Positions 12,141-24,080 of a DNA stretch of 64,000 bases are shown piece after piece. Location: positions 39,977,501 through 40,041,500 of the forward strand of contig JBAIAC010000023.1 in NCBI GenBank assembly GCA_037349315.1, in the 5' to 3' direction. The notes beneath the pieces are model-generated. The model was not told the origin of the DNA and searched no databases. It saw only the letters and a program-made list of their open reading frames with translations. Each line of letters starts with the position of its first letter. Within the stretch, counting starts at the first letter, position 1. This stretch comes from Chelydra serpentina. Its lineage: Eukaryota > Chordata > Testudines > Chelydridae. The translations under genes were made by a program, and so were the position numbers.

Positions 12141-12174
12141 TTCATGTGGTGCTGCATAAGGATCCCCTCGCTAT
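12066..12174 (-). CDS. EIF4G1: EIF4G1 exon with the translation start
   Basis: Coding is 12066-12140 (25 codons, [10 protein letters not shown] to PSPGLPQ). The first 34 bases of the exon (12141-12174) are 5' UTR. The acceptor is CTGTCCGCAG and the donor is CAG/GTAGGG. In the coding frame a TAG stands at the exon's 5' edge, so no N-terminal extension can enter from upstream through this acceptor. Confidence 0.96.
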
Positions 12175-15100
12175 CTGCGGACAGAGAAACAAAGGGCACA
12201 GGCTCAGTGGAGGGGCAAGGAGCCTGGGGCGAGCGGGGCAGAGAGAGGAGCTGGGCCGAGGACGGGGAGTTCCCCAAAGGCTAAAACGAGGCCTCAGCTC
12301 AGGCGGCTCAGGCAGGGGCTGGCTGATGACTTTGCAGCCTGGGCCCGCACACGTCCGCAGCACAAGCAGGCTGCCCTGGGCTGGCCCCTGGGGCCCGAAG
12401 GTCTGTGTGCCAGGACAAATGAGCCTCAGACTCCAGCTATCCAGTACAGTCCAATTCAGCAGCGGGGTCGCAGGCAGAGATTGGCCACCGTAGTCCCTGG
12501 GGCAGCTCGAACAGCTGGAGCCAGGCACGGGCAATCACTGCGCGAGCTCCCACTAGTGATCCCCGCGCTCAGTGGGCCCCACTCAGCAGGGACGCTGGTG
12601 GTCTCGAATCCAGGGGCCTCAGCCCAATGACCATCCCTAGACCAGCGAGGCTGGACCCCCGTTTATCTTCTCCCTCAACCTTTCCCCCTGCTTCCTTGAT
12701 GTTCTACTGTCTCCCCTGCCGCCATGGCCACACCCCACCAACAGTAAGTTCCTGGGTGCCCTCAATACCTGGAAAGGGCCCCTCACCCCTGTGTACTACT
12801 GAGGTAACACCAACAGGGAGGGTGAGGGGCGAGTATCTCAGAGCAGCCTGCAGCCCCCTCCACAACAGAAACAGCCAAACATTTCAGGAGGTCGGAAGTG
12901 CCATAAAGTCAAGAGTTTCCATAAAGCAGAGTCATTAAAGACAGCTCCTGGGGAGAGTCCAAACAGGCCCCAAGGCAGCGGGAACCCAGCCGTGCCCCCC
13001 ACCCCCAAGAATGGACCCAGCCACAATCACTGGTTACAGGGAGGGGAAGCCGAGAACGCTCCCAGCTTTAAGGTCCTTGGGAGCGGGGGGAGACCCCTCT
13101 CCCGCACAGCCAGAACCCAGGCGAATCCCCCCCCCCGGCCACACATACATCCCCCCCCTTACTAGTGCTCAGGTCCGACACGGGGCAGTCCAAGCGCTGC
13201 AGGGGCCCTTCCATATCACACCCCAAGGGCTAAGCCCGGGGCGGTTCCCCGCAGACATGCAGAGGGCGTGGGGGGATGCAGCACGCCAGGCCCCTCCCTC
13301 CCAGAGACTACTACCCACAGACAGTCTGGGGCCCCATGGCCCCAGACCTCCCCAGCTCAGCAAGAGTGAAGAATCCACTGACCTAGGCTTAAACCCAGCT
13401 ACGGGGACCTGCCTGGGCCCATCTACAGAATAAGGGCAGGCCAGGCCCCCCGGCTCAGCTCCCCACCAGCTCATTACCCGCCCCATCGGCCTGCAGCTTC
13501 CGCAGGCCAGACAAACGTGTTTCTAGGAGGGAGGAGGCGACGCCGGGAACTGGATCCCCAGAGCATGGCAACATCACAGTCCCACAGGGATTCCTGCTGG
13601 GAGCTGCCCCACAGCCACCGTTCCTGCCCTGCTCGGCAAGGCTGGGACGGGCACCACGAGCAAGGGCTGTGTGACCCACTGCCAGAGAGGGGTCTGCTGG
13701 GGGGATTCCCTGCCCCGTTCTCACTGGGTGCTGGATCTAGAGAGCAGCAGGGAGAGCCCGGGGCTCCGATGCTGACAGGCCTTGCCCCCAGAGGACTCCC
13801 TGGCTGCTGCTGCTTCCCCTCCCCCTTGGTTACAGTGCAAAGGCCACAGTGACAGAGCATGGGGAGCCAGGGCCCAGGCTGCCCAGGAACAGCCTCCTTC
13901 CCGGGGGCAGAGAGACCATTGAACCCACTGAACCCCGCCGGAGCACAGAACCGCCACCCGGAGGTGCCCAGCCAGAGGCAGCAGGCGGCCCGGGCCAGCC
14001 CTGCCAGGGAACCCTCCACAACCATCCAAGCCAAACAAACAGCCCGGCTCCCGCTGTAACCCGACGCTCGGAGTCAGCATTCCAGGCATGGGGGAGGCAC
14101 AGCCAATGCAGATCCCGGCGGCCATCTCCACGCAGGGGAGCTCCACCGCGGCCAGCCCCTCTCCCAGCGCCCCTGGGAATCACAGCCAGGCCCCCCAGCC
14201 GGCTGCCAGGGGCAGGATCCCACAGCAGTCTGGGTCACATAAGGGTGGGGAAAGAGCTGCGGACCCAGTCCACGGGCCCTGCGTTTCCTGCATCCTCCCC
14301 ACTGCTCTCAGCTCTGACCCCTGGGGTCCCACCACATTTCGGGAACCTTTCACCCACTGCTGTCCAGGGGCTTTTAAAAGCAGCTAGGTCTTTGCTGCCT
14401 GCCTAGGAGGAGCAAAGGGGCCAGGAAGAGCCCAGCCTCCGCCAGGAGTCAGCACCAAAGCCCTGCGGAGCAGGTTCTGCACCAGCCGGAAGCAGGTGGG
14501 TGAGCAGGTCCAAACACCACGCATGCCCATCGCCATGCACCATGGGACACCGGGCACCCTGCATGACAGCACCCGCTCAAGGCCAACTTCCCCACTGGAG
14601 ACGGGTGGCTGCAGAGCAGGCTGGGGGTCGCCCCGGGGGGCCTGGCTTTGGGGATCTGCACGCCATGTCCGAGGGGCAGAGGTGCCCACTGAGGTCACTG
14701 CCATTCTCAGCCCTGTAGCACGCAGCGCTGGGTCCAACGCCCCCGGCCCAGGCAGTCTCTCCTCCCCACCAAGGACTGGCATTTCAGAGGCTGCCTCCCA
14801 GCCGCTGGCAAACACCCTTACCCAGCAGCCCACAGCGCTGACCAACCCACCCCAGCCCAGGAGGGGTTTGGCTGCAGCCCTGGACGTGCCCAGGACAGAA
14901 CTCAGCAGCTGCCAACCCCAGCCTGGACGAAGTCCTGGAGAACATGACACAGCAACAATCCTCTCCGAGACCTCGGGAAAGGGGGTGCCGGATGGGACCG
15001 ACCAGCACTCACTAACTCCCCTCCTCTACCTAGCCAAGGCAGAAGCCAAGTGCCCAGGGCATGGCTCTCTGCCTTGGGCCCCTTCCCTGCAGCCTGGCAG

Positions 15101-15474
15101 GGTGCCTGGAACGTATACCCAGGCCCTTCCCGGGGGGAACACCGAGCTGGGGCAATTGTAATATTCTTCTGGGGTAACACCCGCAAGTTACTCAAGAAAT
15201 GGGGAGAGACTTTGGAGCTCTGAGAAGTTCCTGACTGTGCAGTGACACCCTCCACCCCCCCAGGAATGGGGGAGCCCAGGTCTGGCAGGCCTCCCCACAA
15301 CACAGCTCTAATCCACGCAGCACTCAGACAGAGCACCAACCACTCCCCACGGAGAGTCAGAACACCCTACCCGGCCAGCCTGCCATACACACAGCGATCA
15401 GTACAGTGCCATGTAAGGAACCCCCCACCGCCAACACACACACACACACACACAGGAGAGAGAAGGATACTCAC

Positions 15475-15535
15475 CCCTGCCCGGGAAAAACCTGGGCAGG
15501 CTGAGCGGGTCTGTAGAGACCTTTCATCCGACTGA
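15475..15535 (-). other. EIF4G1: Candidate upstream EIF4G1 exon with an 18-codon uORF
   Basis: The 61-nt segment has a strong acceptor (CTCTCTCTTGAAG) and a strong donor (GG/GTGAGT). It contains an ATG at 15527 followed by MKGLYRPAQPAQVFPGQ. Spliced to the exon at 12174, the frame ends at once at GGA-TAG, giving an 18-codon uORF that stops about 30 nt before the main start. A second possible acceptor four bases further in also fails to connect it to the main frame. Expression is inferred, not shown. Confidence 0.5.
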
Positions 15536-17249
15536 CTTCAAGAGAGAGAGAGAGGAAAATCAGCCTGCAAACCTGCCCGCGTGCGGTAGGGAGGGCCGGG
15601 CGAGCCAAACATGGGCAAGGCAGGGGAGAGCCCCCCGCCCCCACCCCAGGGAAGACGGGAACATGCCACGAGCTGCCAGTGTCAGATCGCAGAGTCTGCT
15701 GCAGTGCAGAGACACCGAGCGGGAGAGACAGACTGAGGAGCCAGGGAGCATCCGAAACCCCACCCACAGGCAGAGCCATGCGGCCTCGGCACTGCCCAAA
15801 CCAGTCAGAGAAACCCGTCTCCATGCATGAGTCACTCGCGCTGCACACGCTCCCCGGCAGGCAGGAGAGGAGCCGAGCCCCACGCCAGGCGCTCCCTGCC
15901 CTGCCTCTCCCCTCGCCATGCAAAGCAACCAGACACCCACCTGTGCCCACGACACTCACGCAGGCTGGAGTCAGACAGACGCTGTGCGATTCCACCAGCG
16001 CTCCACCCAGGCTTCCCCCCGCAGCAGTCTGCTCCGGCACACCCCGGACCCCCCCCTCCCGGCAAACACCTCTGCCCTCCGAGAGGAGAGGGAGGGTCAG
16101 CAGGGGGCAGTGCAGCAGCATCACCCTCCTCCCTTGGGAGCTGGAAGACAGCCCGGTAATGAAATGCGCAGGTGACACTAAATGGGGGAGCTGCAAAACT
16201 GCAGCCAGCAGGGAGGACAGCGCAGAGGGGCAGGAAACTGCACCAATGCCATCTGGGAGACAGGCAGCTAACGCGGTTGGGGAGCAGGAGTGGGGGGAGG
16301 GGCGCAGGGAGGAGTCTGCAATGGGACACGGTTGCAAAAAGCCCGATGCAATTCGGGGCTGCGTACCCCACTGCCTCCTACGCAGGAGCAGGGTGGGCAC
16401 CATCCCATATGGTTCTGGGGAGACGCCCCCCATCCACACCTCAGGTTCCCACACTCAGCTCTGGGACCAGGTCGCCAGGAAGGGCCTGCCTTGGGAGGGC
16501 AGAGTCTCGCTTGCGGGAGAGCGGCAAACACCCAAAAAGAATCATTTGGGGAGGGAGGGGGGTAAGAAATCACAAAAATGGGCACTCCCCCTCCCCCCAC
16601 TGTGCAGGCCCCTCCCCACAGATACAGGGACACTTAACCCTTCAGTAGCAAAGGCCTTGACGTGCCTCTGGCCTTGCTCCCATTTCACAGGTGGGGAAAC
16701 TGGACTAGACAGAGAGCCTGGACGCACCCTACCACCGCACTCGGGCTTCTAGACCACACCCGCCTCCCCTACAGACCAGGGTGCAAATTCCTTGGCCTTG
16801 CTAAACCCCGGCTTGGGTATTTATGGAACATGGAGCACTAGCACCTCACCTCCCCAGCAGCAGAGGCTCCTGGGACCCTGGAAGCCCACATTCAGTAGAG
16901 GACCATGTCCCTGAGGCCAGAAGCCACCTTGCAATCCTCAGGCACCCTCCCTCCCCAGCTGCAGCTCATTGCACCAGCCAGTGGCTGTTCCCGGCAGCTG
17001 GTGATGCTAGATTGTGTAATGCCGCTGCCCTGCTAATCCAGCCTGGCGAGCCCACGCCAGGTCGGGGCTCTGGGAGGAGGAGGCCCACTGCTCTGCACTT
17101 GGGGACCCCACCCCGTGGAGCACTGTGGGGAGCTGCGGGCCATAGCAGGCAGGCCCGTGGAGAAGCGTAGGGGTCTCTAGGCAGCGGGCCCTGCCATATG
17201 CTAGGGAGACACCAGAATTGTGTCCAGGTGCCTGGCATCCTGAGCACTC

Positions 17250-17273
17250 GGGGGGGGGGGGGGGGGGGGGGGG
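17250..17273 (+). repeat. Homopolymer run of 24 G
   Basis: There are 24 consecutive G residues on the plus strand. Other long G runs in the window are at 2576-2590, 19169-19185, 27941-27960 and about 45026-45049. They are length-unstable and assembly-sensitive. Confidence 0.9.
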
Positions 17274-17958
17274 CTGACAGGTGCTGCCCCCTCCTCCCCG
17301 TCAGGGTCTCACGCACACACCAAAGCTTTAGCCACTCCCGGTCTCTGTCAGCCCAACAGCGATCAGACCAGCCATCCACGTTCAACAAACACCTCAAAGG
17401 TTACGTCCGGATATCAGCCCACAAGTGCCCGGAGTCCATGTCCTCGCCTACCCCGAAGATGGGCCAAGGGCCCGGATCCCCTGGGCCTGGCAGGTGAAAA
17501 CCCCAGATAAAGGGCACTGCTGAGACTGAGCCCGGGCGGCAGCCCAGAGAACAGGCAGGCTCAGTGGTCAACTCAAGCAGCCAGGCACCCTGGCTCTTCC
17601 GAGGGGGAGCGCAACTGCCCCCTCCACCCCCCATCAATACAGCCGTTCAAAACCTACCCCAGGGTAAGCAGCAGCCTGCAGAGCCGGTGTCCACCCCTCG
17701 AGCTCTCCTCCCCCACCCTGGGGTGTGGGACTGTGTGTCAGCCCTTGATTTCATTACAAGGCAAGCTTCTCCGGGCAAGGACCGCGTCCTGTTTGCCTGT
17801 GAAGTGCCGAGCACAATGGGCCACGCCAGCTTCTCGGCGTCCCAGCCACAGCTCATTAACAGCTGTACCTGGGCAGAGCTAGACATGGCAGCGTTAGGGT
17901 TCGTTGTACCCCCCGTTTCCAGCAGGATCGGGGCCCCACTGGGCAGAGCATTGGACAG

Positions 17959-18161
17959 TAGGGATGTGAATATCAGTTTAAAAAGTGAACCCGTTAACCG
18001 AGTAAAATCGTATCATTTAACCGGGTAACCGAGGTCGCTCCGGCTGGCCTGACACGACGGGGCTGGGGTTGCGGCCCGGCCGGCGTGGGGCCGCCAAGGT
18101 TAATGGTTAAGGTCGGTTGACGGTAAGCCTAGTACTTACCGGTTAACCTTTTACATCCCTA
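17959..18161. mobile_element. Non-autonomous hAT-like element, 203 bp
   Basis: The ends are TAGGGATGTGAA and TTTTACATCCCTA, inverted repeats of each other. The flanks are TTGGACAG (17951-17958) and TTGGATAG (18162-18169), an 8-bp duplication with one mismatch, as expected for the hAT superfamily. Inside are repeated GGTTAAC/GTTAACC motifs. There is no coding capacity. Confidence 0.8.
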
Positions 18162-21100
18162 TTGGATAGACAGCAAAATACTTACAAACTAGCTAGATCC
18201 CAGGGCATCCACGTCTTCAGAGTCCCCACAAATCTTTGCTGATTAGGGGCCTGCCAGGCTCCACTCAGGCATAGCAGGGAGAAGTTCTCCCTTACTCAGG
18301 ACCTTCCTGCCCTTTCGCAGGTTTGAGATTTAAGCCAGGTGCTAAAACACCTTTAAACCACCCCCGTGACTCCGCCCAGGATCGGCAAGAGGAGAGCCAG
18401 GGTCAGAGGAATGACAAAGGGTTTCTATCTCTTCCACAGATACCCCACACCGGAGCATCCCTGCATTCCCATGCTTGCTCTGGAGTCTCTAGGGGCGAGG
18501 ACAGAGGAGCAAGGCTGCTGTAGCCACATCATTCCTCCTCCTGGACCGGGGAATGCTTAGCATTAGCAGGTGCTCAGATCCACCCCGCTGCCGGCTTCAA
18601 CCGGCAGCACCCTCTGCTCCCCACTACATCAGGGCCACACTGCAGGCTCAGTCTCATTTAGACTGGGAACTCGTGGAGGCCAGGCCTGAATTCCCTATTC
18701 TGTACAGTGCCAAACCCACCAGCAGCTCTTACGAAGCCAATCCCCTCCCCTAACCTGAGCCAGGTCAGCCAGAAAGCAGAAAGCAACCTCCCATGTGGGA
18801 TCGATAGCTGGAGCTCACTTAGCTTGACGTTCACTTCCTAAGGGGAGGCAGAAAAACATCCGGCTCCTTCGGTAGTTATTTTAATTGTCTGCTAGGTTCA
18901 CCTGAAAATAGCTCTGTGCAGCGGTGGATGAGAGGGGCGGCATGAACCTTCTTTGTAACAACCACCCAATATGCAATTAGTAAGGAGGCAAACAGCTTGC
19001 TCTCCCGTTTACAACCCAGCTGTTTGAAGTGGCTAATATATGACCCCAGTGTCTGAAATATAATGGAAGAGAGGCAGAGTATTAACCTAGTCAACAGGGG
19101 CTGCTGGGATTGCATCAGATCGCAAAGCAAGCGGAGTCAGGCCTGGCTGGAGACCTCCAAAGAAAAGTGGGGGGGGGGGGGGGGGACGGGACGACGACAC
19201 ACGTTAAGTGCTGAACCCAACACCCTAACATGGCACTGGGGCTGCTGGAGGTGCTGACTTTGAGCAGAAATAACTGGGGCCCACAGCACTTTTGCTGAGA
19301 GGCTGGTTTGCCGAGAGTCCTGCTCACACTCTGTCCACCACAAGTTCCCCTCGGGGAGCTTTTGGAAATAACCCTTCCTTGTGCTTATTCCAGACGGGCG
19401 GGGGGGAGGAGAGAACTGGCCTGGGAACCCTGTCCCTCATCCCCAAAAGACTCCCACAGAGGAGGATGGCAGCATCTGGGCCCCACCTCTGCTTCCTAGA
19501 GCAGCAGAGCCAAACTAGCATGACCTCAGTGTGTCTCTGCTCCTCCACATGCAGGAACCAGGCAGCAGGAGCCGCTGTTGGTACTGGGGTGGGGGTGGGA
19601 GGAGGAAGCAGTGCGCGTCTCCTCTCTCTGTTCCTGGCACAGAGGATGGTGCCTGGGCTAATCCTGCAGGCAGCACCTCCCTGGCATTGCTGTGCCCATT
19701 GGACCAGAGTGAAACGGAGGAGGAACGGCACAGCCACCATCTTAGAGAAGGTTACACAGGGATTGGAGGCGGGGGTGGGGGTGTTCTGGATGAGAAGGGG
19801 CATGGGCACCATTCACCCTGGTTCTTCCCTGCAGCCCCGAAGCCAAGCAGAGGGAGTCAGGAACAGACCTATGGAACAAGGGTTCCTCCCTACTCTACAG
19901 TGCTGCCCCCTGGGTGTAGCAGAGTCAGAGACGACCACTTTAGGGGCCAATTTTATTCTGGTGCTTTTGTCTCCCCTAAGCCCTGTAGAGCCAGCCCAGC
20001 TGCAGGAGAGGGAACTGGATTCCAGTCTGGCAGTAACAGAACTGTTACTGAAATCCAATAAGTGGCATGAGGCGCCACAGATGCTAATGGGGGGCAGAGC
20101 TCACTGCAGGCGGTACACACCAACCTGGTGCCCCAGTCTGAAGGATTCAGTTCCCTTCTCAGATGCCAGGAAGAAGCTGCAGGGCAGTGACTTTCCTTGT
20201 AAACGGAGCCCTTTTGACCTGGAGTCACAGAGAGGGTAAACAGGGAGCCCTCCCCAGTTTCATAGTCAGTCCCTTTCAAGGGGGTTTGTGGAAGCCCCAA
20301 GACTGCTCTCATGAGAGCTCACAGACTATCCCGCATACCTAGCTACAGAGATCAGACCAGAGGACACCCCCCACTCACAACTTCAGACACTGCCCCCTCC
20401 CTGGAGAACGTGCACACCCCACCCCCACCCCGCCGGAACCAAGGGTGTGGACAACAAGAATCCCCATTTTTTTCTCTCTGCTTGGATACAGGAGAGCGCA
20501 CGGAAAACGTCTCAGACACAACCGGGTTTATGGCGCAAAACACAGACAGGACAAGGGTAAATATCCCCCTGGGAAGCCCAGCTTTGAACTCCCCCTGGCC
20601 ACAGTCCAAACGGATCACTGCAAATGGATCACGAGCGCTCAGTGGGTGCGACATGATGTGCCCAGCAGAGAGGAGGCCGAAGCACGTAGGCCCCAGGCAT
20701 ATGAGCTGTGGGGCACCAGGGCAGGGGGACCCCACAACCTCCATCCCCACACGTAACAGGCAGGCGGGGGGACGTGCCTCCTTCCCAAGGGGCCCCACCG
20801 CCGGCTCCCTGGAGATCACCCACTCGCCCGGGCAGCACTGGCCCGCCCTTCCCGGCCGGGCCCGGTGCCAGCGGCGCAGATCGCCCCCCTCCCCCGGCGC
20901 ACGGAGCCGAGGGAAGGCCCCGGCCGCGCCGCTCCCAAGGCCCGGCGGCGGCCTCTGCCAAGGACACGTGTCACTCCCGGCGGCCGGCCATGGCTTCCCG
21001 GGAGAGGCCCCAGCGGCAGCCGGGCGCCTCCGCACTACGGACGCGGGGGGGGGCAGCGCCGGCGCCGCAGACCGGGCCCGATGGAAGGAAGCCGGGCAGC

Positions 21101-21254
21101 GGGGACACGTGGGGGCCGGGCCTAGACACCGGCTTGGGAGAGGCCGGGGCTGGGCCTACGGACGGGGGGAGCCGAGAGCACGTGGGGGCCGCCGCTAGGC
21201 ACTGGATAAAGGCACTGGGGGAGGGGCCAGGCCTGGGGGAGGGGGCTAGCGAGG

Positions 21255-21975
21255 CCCATTCAGGCCCCTATAGACGCCGGATATTTAAGGGGAGGGGTCA
21301 GGTGGGTGGGTGCGCTCAGGCCCCTATAGCAGAGAGGCGCCGGGCATTGTGTGTGTGGGAGGGGGCGTCGGGGGCTCAGGCCATTACCCGCCCCAGGCAT
21401 TTGGGGAGGCACAGACGTGGCACAGCATAAGGGCATCTCCGTACCACAAGGCGGCAGGAGGGACACTCGGGGCCTAGAGACGGCAGGAATTTGGGAAGGA
21501 AATGGACGCACTCAAGCCCTACAGGCGCCGGGGGTGGGAGGGGGGAGAGCGGGCGAGTTGCGTTAAGACCCTATAGACCCCATTGGGGGGGGGGGGGGGG
21601 GAGAAAGGATTCAAGCCCTATAGACAACGGGCCTTTCAAAGGGGCAGCGGGGATCAGGCATTACAGACACAGGGAGACAAATCAGGCCGTGTATATGGGG
21701 GGCGGGGGGACTGGGGAATTTTGCACCCACCCCCCGACAGCGGAGATTTGGGATCGGGACGCAAACTAGGGCCTATGCATGTGCGTGTGGACGGTGGGGC
21801 GGGGGCCCGCAGGCCCCACAGACACTGTGCGAGGGTGATCACGGCGGGGGAGGCGGGGGGAAGAGGTCGGGCCCCATATGTTGTGTAAGGGGGAAGGACA
21901 TCCGGGGGGCGGGAGGGCGGATCAGGCCTCGCAGAGCCGGAGACAGCGGGCCCTGTGGGGCCGGCGCGGAAGGAG
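21255..21975. repeat. Degenerate tandem motif, consensus near TCAGGCCCTATAGACRCCGG
   Basis: About a dozen variants recur at irregular spacing of roughly 30-60 bp. Examples are CAGGCCCCTATAGACGCCGG near 21261, CAAGCCCTACAGGCGCCGGG near 21516, CAAGCCCTATAGACAACGGG near 21611 and CAGGCATTACAGACACAGGG near 21655. It looks like an old decayed minisatellite in EIF4G1 intron 1. Confidence 0.5.
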
Positions 21976-22299
21976 CGAGATCCCGGTCTCTGCCCTTCTA
22001 GGCCGGGCCCTAGGCCCGCGCTGGGCCGCTCCCCCCCCCACAGCCAGCCCGCGCGGGCGCCGGGGGCTCCATGCGGCCGGGCCGGCCTGGGCAGCGACCC
22101 CCCCCTCCCCACGTGGTGGCCGGGCCGGCGCACATGGGCCGGGCGGGCGCGGGGCCGGGGCGGACGGCGCGGGGCCCTGGGGCGGCGGAGCCGGGCTCCC
22201 CCGGGGGCGGATGGCGGCGGATTGCTCGGGCCCCGCTCCCGCCCCGGCATGGCGGAGGGAGGCGGCGCCGCCCGGCCGGCCCGCCCCGGCCCCCGTTAC

Positions 22300-22390
22300 C
22301 TTCAGTCTCCTTCAGTCCGAGCGGCCCGACGCAGCCGCAGCGCAGCCCAGCACGACCATTTCCGGAGCCGCTCCGCGGGGAGGGGCGGGG
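22300..22390 (-). other. EIF4G1: EIF4G1 non-coding exon 1 (5' UTR)
   Basis: A splice donor, CTGAAG/GTAACG, ends an exon at 22300 inside the CpG island. Upstream on the minus strand are GC-rich sequence and a TTTCCGG-type ETS core. The transcription start is not fixed; the right bound is approximate. The position matches the CpG-island first exon expected for EIF4G1. Confidence 0.6.
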
Positions 22391-22471
22391 CCAGGCCGGT
22401 CACGGGGCGGAGGAGGGGGCGGGGCCGGCTGAGGCCGAGCTGCACCCCTCCCCGCCCGCTGCGGGACCCGT

Positions 22472-22653
22472 GTCATGTGACCTCCAGACCGCCCCTTCCG
22501 GGGAGCCCGGCATTTCAGTCATGTGACTCGGACCGCGACAAAACCTTTATCATATGACCTGCCGTCAGCCAGTACCCTTGCTCATTAGGGGCGTTCACGT
22601 GATACGACGCACTTCCGGTTCCTACCGTCTCCCTTACATGTGACAAGCACGTG
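22472..22653. promoter_or_regulatory. EIF4G1: Cluster of six E-box palindromes upstream of EIF4G1
   Basis: CANNTG palindromes lie at 22472-22481 (GTCATGTGAC), 22518-22527 (GTCATGTGAC again), 22550-22557 (TCATATGA), 22595-22602 (TCACGTGA), 22636-22643 (ACATGTGA) and 22648-22653 (CACGTG). Centres are 46, 31, 45, 41 and 11 bp apart. An ETS core, CTTCCGG, sits between two of them. TCACGTGA and TCATGTGA are typical MITF/TFE, USF and MYC/MAX targets; binding is inferred. Confidence 0.6.
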
Positions 22654-22808
22654 TCAGGTGTGGGAGGCAGGGGTGCTCCAGGCACCCTCCCCCACACGCA
22701 CATCTCTGGGGTTCAGTACCCCCCCAATCTGGCACTTGCCCCCCCACACACCTCCTAGGTTTGGCACAGTCCCAAGGCATTGCACTTGTCCGCCCCACAC
22801 ACACTTCC

Positions 22809-23646
22809 TAGGCTTGCCAGGGGTCCGGTTTCCTACCGGAATGCCCAGTCGAAAAGGGACCCTGTGGCTCCAGTTAGCTCCGCTGACCCGGCCGTTAAAG
22901 GTCCAGTCCGCGGCGCAGCGGGGCTAAGGCAGGCTCTCTGCCTGCTGTGGCTCCGCGCAGCTCCTGGAAGCAGCGGCGTGTCCCCGCTCTGACTCCTCCA
23001 TGTACGGGCAGCCAGGGGGCACCACAAACTCCCCCGCCCCAAGTGCCGGCTCTGCAGCTCCCATTGGCTGGAAACCGCAGCCAATGGGAGCTGTGGGGGC
23101 AGCGCAAAGAGCAGCCTGGCCGCACCTCCACATAGGAGCCAGAGAGGGGACGTGCTGCTGCTTCCGGGAGATGCTTGAGGTAAGTACCGCCTGGAACCTG
23201 CACCCCTGACGTGCCCCAACCCTCTGCTTCAGCCTGGAGTCTCCTCCCATACCCCAAACCCCCCAGCCCGAAGCCTCCTCCTGTACCCCAAATCCCTCAT
23301 CCCTGGCCCCAGTGGCCTCCCCAGGAATTGAAGTTGGGAGGGGGTGTTCAAATTTACTGGGGGGGGGGGGGTGTCACTAAATTGGCATGTAACTAGTTCA
23401 CAAAACTGGGGGGGTGTTTGGGGAAATTCAGGGGGGGTGTAGGGAAATCACTGCCTGGCCCCACCCCAGAACCTGCACCCCCAGCCAGAGCCCTCACCCC
23501 AACCTCCTGAGCCAGCCCAGTAAAAATGAGTGAGGTTGGGGAGAGCAAGCAACAGAGGGATGGGGGATGGAATGAGCAGGGGCAGAGCCTTGGAGAGGCG
23601 GGGCAAGGGTGTTCGGTTTTGTGTGAGTAGAAAGTTGGCAACCCTA
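22809..23646. mobile_element. Non-autonomous hAT-like element, 838 bp
   Basis: The termini TAGGCTTGCCAG and AGTTGGCAACCCTA are imperfect inverted repeats. The flanks ACACTTCC (22801-22808) and ACACCTCC (23647-23654) are an 8-bp duplication with one mismatch. Inside is an inverted repeat around 23045-23095 (GCTCCCATTGGCTG against CAGCCAATGGGAGC) and a G run near 23359. Repeats with this start are common in turtle genomes as I recall. No coding capacity. Confidence 0.75.
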
Positions 23647-24080
23647 ACACCTCCCCCTAGGTTTAGCACCCACACACACACCTCCCCCTAGGTTTAGCAT
23701 ACCCCCAGGCCCTGCACCTACTCCCCCCCACAGAAACACACACACCTTCCCCTAGGCTTAGCACCTGCCCCCCACCTCTCCCTAGGCTTAGCATCTTCCC
23801 TCCTCCACCTCCTCCTAGATTTAGCATACCTCCAGGCCTTGCACCTATACCCGCCCCCCACACACACACACCCCTCCCCTGGGCTTAGCACTCCCCACCC
23901 AGACCTGGCTCTCTGGCCCCCCCCATACACCCCAAGGCTTGGTACCCTGCCCACACTCTTGAGTCTGACGCCCTCTCCCCCACACATGCACATCCTAGAC
24001 TTGGTACTCTGCGCCCCCCACCCCCAACCTAGCACCCTAGACACGACCACACACACATTCCCCAGCATGATGCTGCCTAC
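23647..24080. repeat. Degenerate tandem repeat, CCTCCCCTAGGCTTAGCACC type
   Basis: Units of roughly 35-55 bp combine CACACACAC with TCCCCTAGGTTTAGCA or close variants. They are repeated at least eight times with decay to the right. The same motif occurs left of the neighbouring hAT-like element (about 22680-22808), so that element appears to have inserted into this array. Confidence 0.6.

Larger units (their letters stand above)
12175..22299 (-). other. EIF4G1: EIF4G1 5' UTR intron region
   Basis: Apart from the candidate exon at 15475-15535, no exon is recognised. Contents are a (CA)n tract at 15434-15455, G runs at 17250-17273 and 19169-19185, a hAT-like MITE at 17959-18161, and a CpG-rich segment from about 20.8 kb to exon 1 with a degenerate tandem motif. 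Long open frames here (for example at 19292-20239 plus and 20311-21198 plus) have no recognisable domain and are read as chance. Confidence 0.55.
20800..22460. promoter_or_regulatory. EIF4G1: CpG island around the EIF4G1 promoter and first intron
   Basis: The stretch is dense in CG dinucleotides and GC boxes and covers exon 1 at 22300 and the 5' part of intron 1. The bounds are judged by eye. No TATA box is apparent next to exon 1, as expected for a housekeeping gene. Confidence 0.75.

Noticed and set aside
15471..16454. N-terminal extension of EIF4G1 through the MKGLYRPAQPAQ segment
   Set aside because: The donor phase does not lead into the MNKAPQ frame: TAG, or a TGA overlapping the ATG, intervenes with the plausible acceptors. 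The segment is kept only as a uORF exon candidate.
19292..20239. 315-codon plus-strand frame in the EIF4G1 intron
   Set aside because: No recognisable domain, GC-rich antisense context and no splice or promoter support; likely chance.
20311..21198. 295-codon plus-strand frame in the CpG island
   Set aside because: Low stop frequency from high GC; Pro/Arg/Gly-rich translation without domains.
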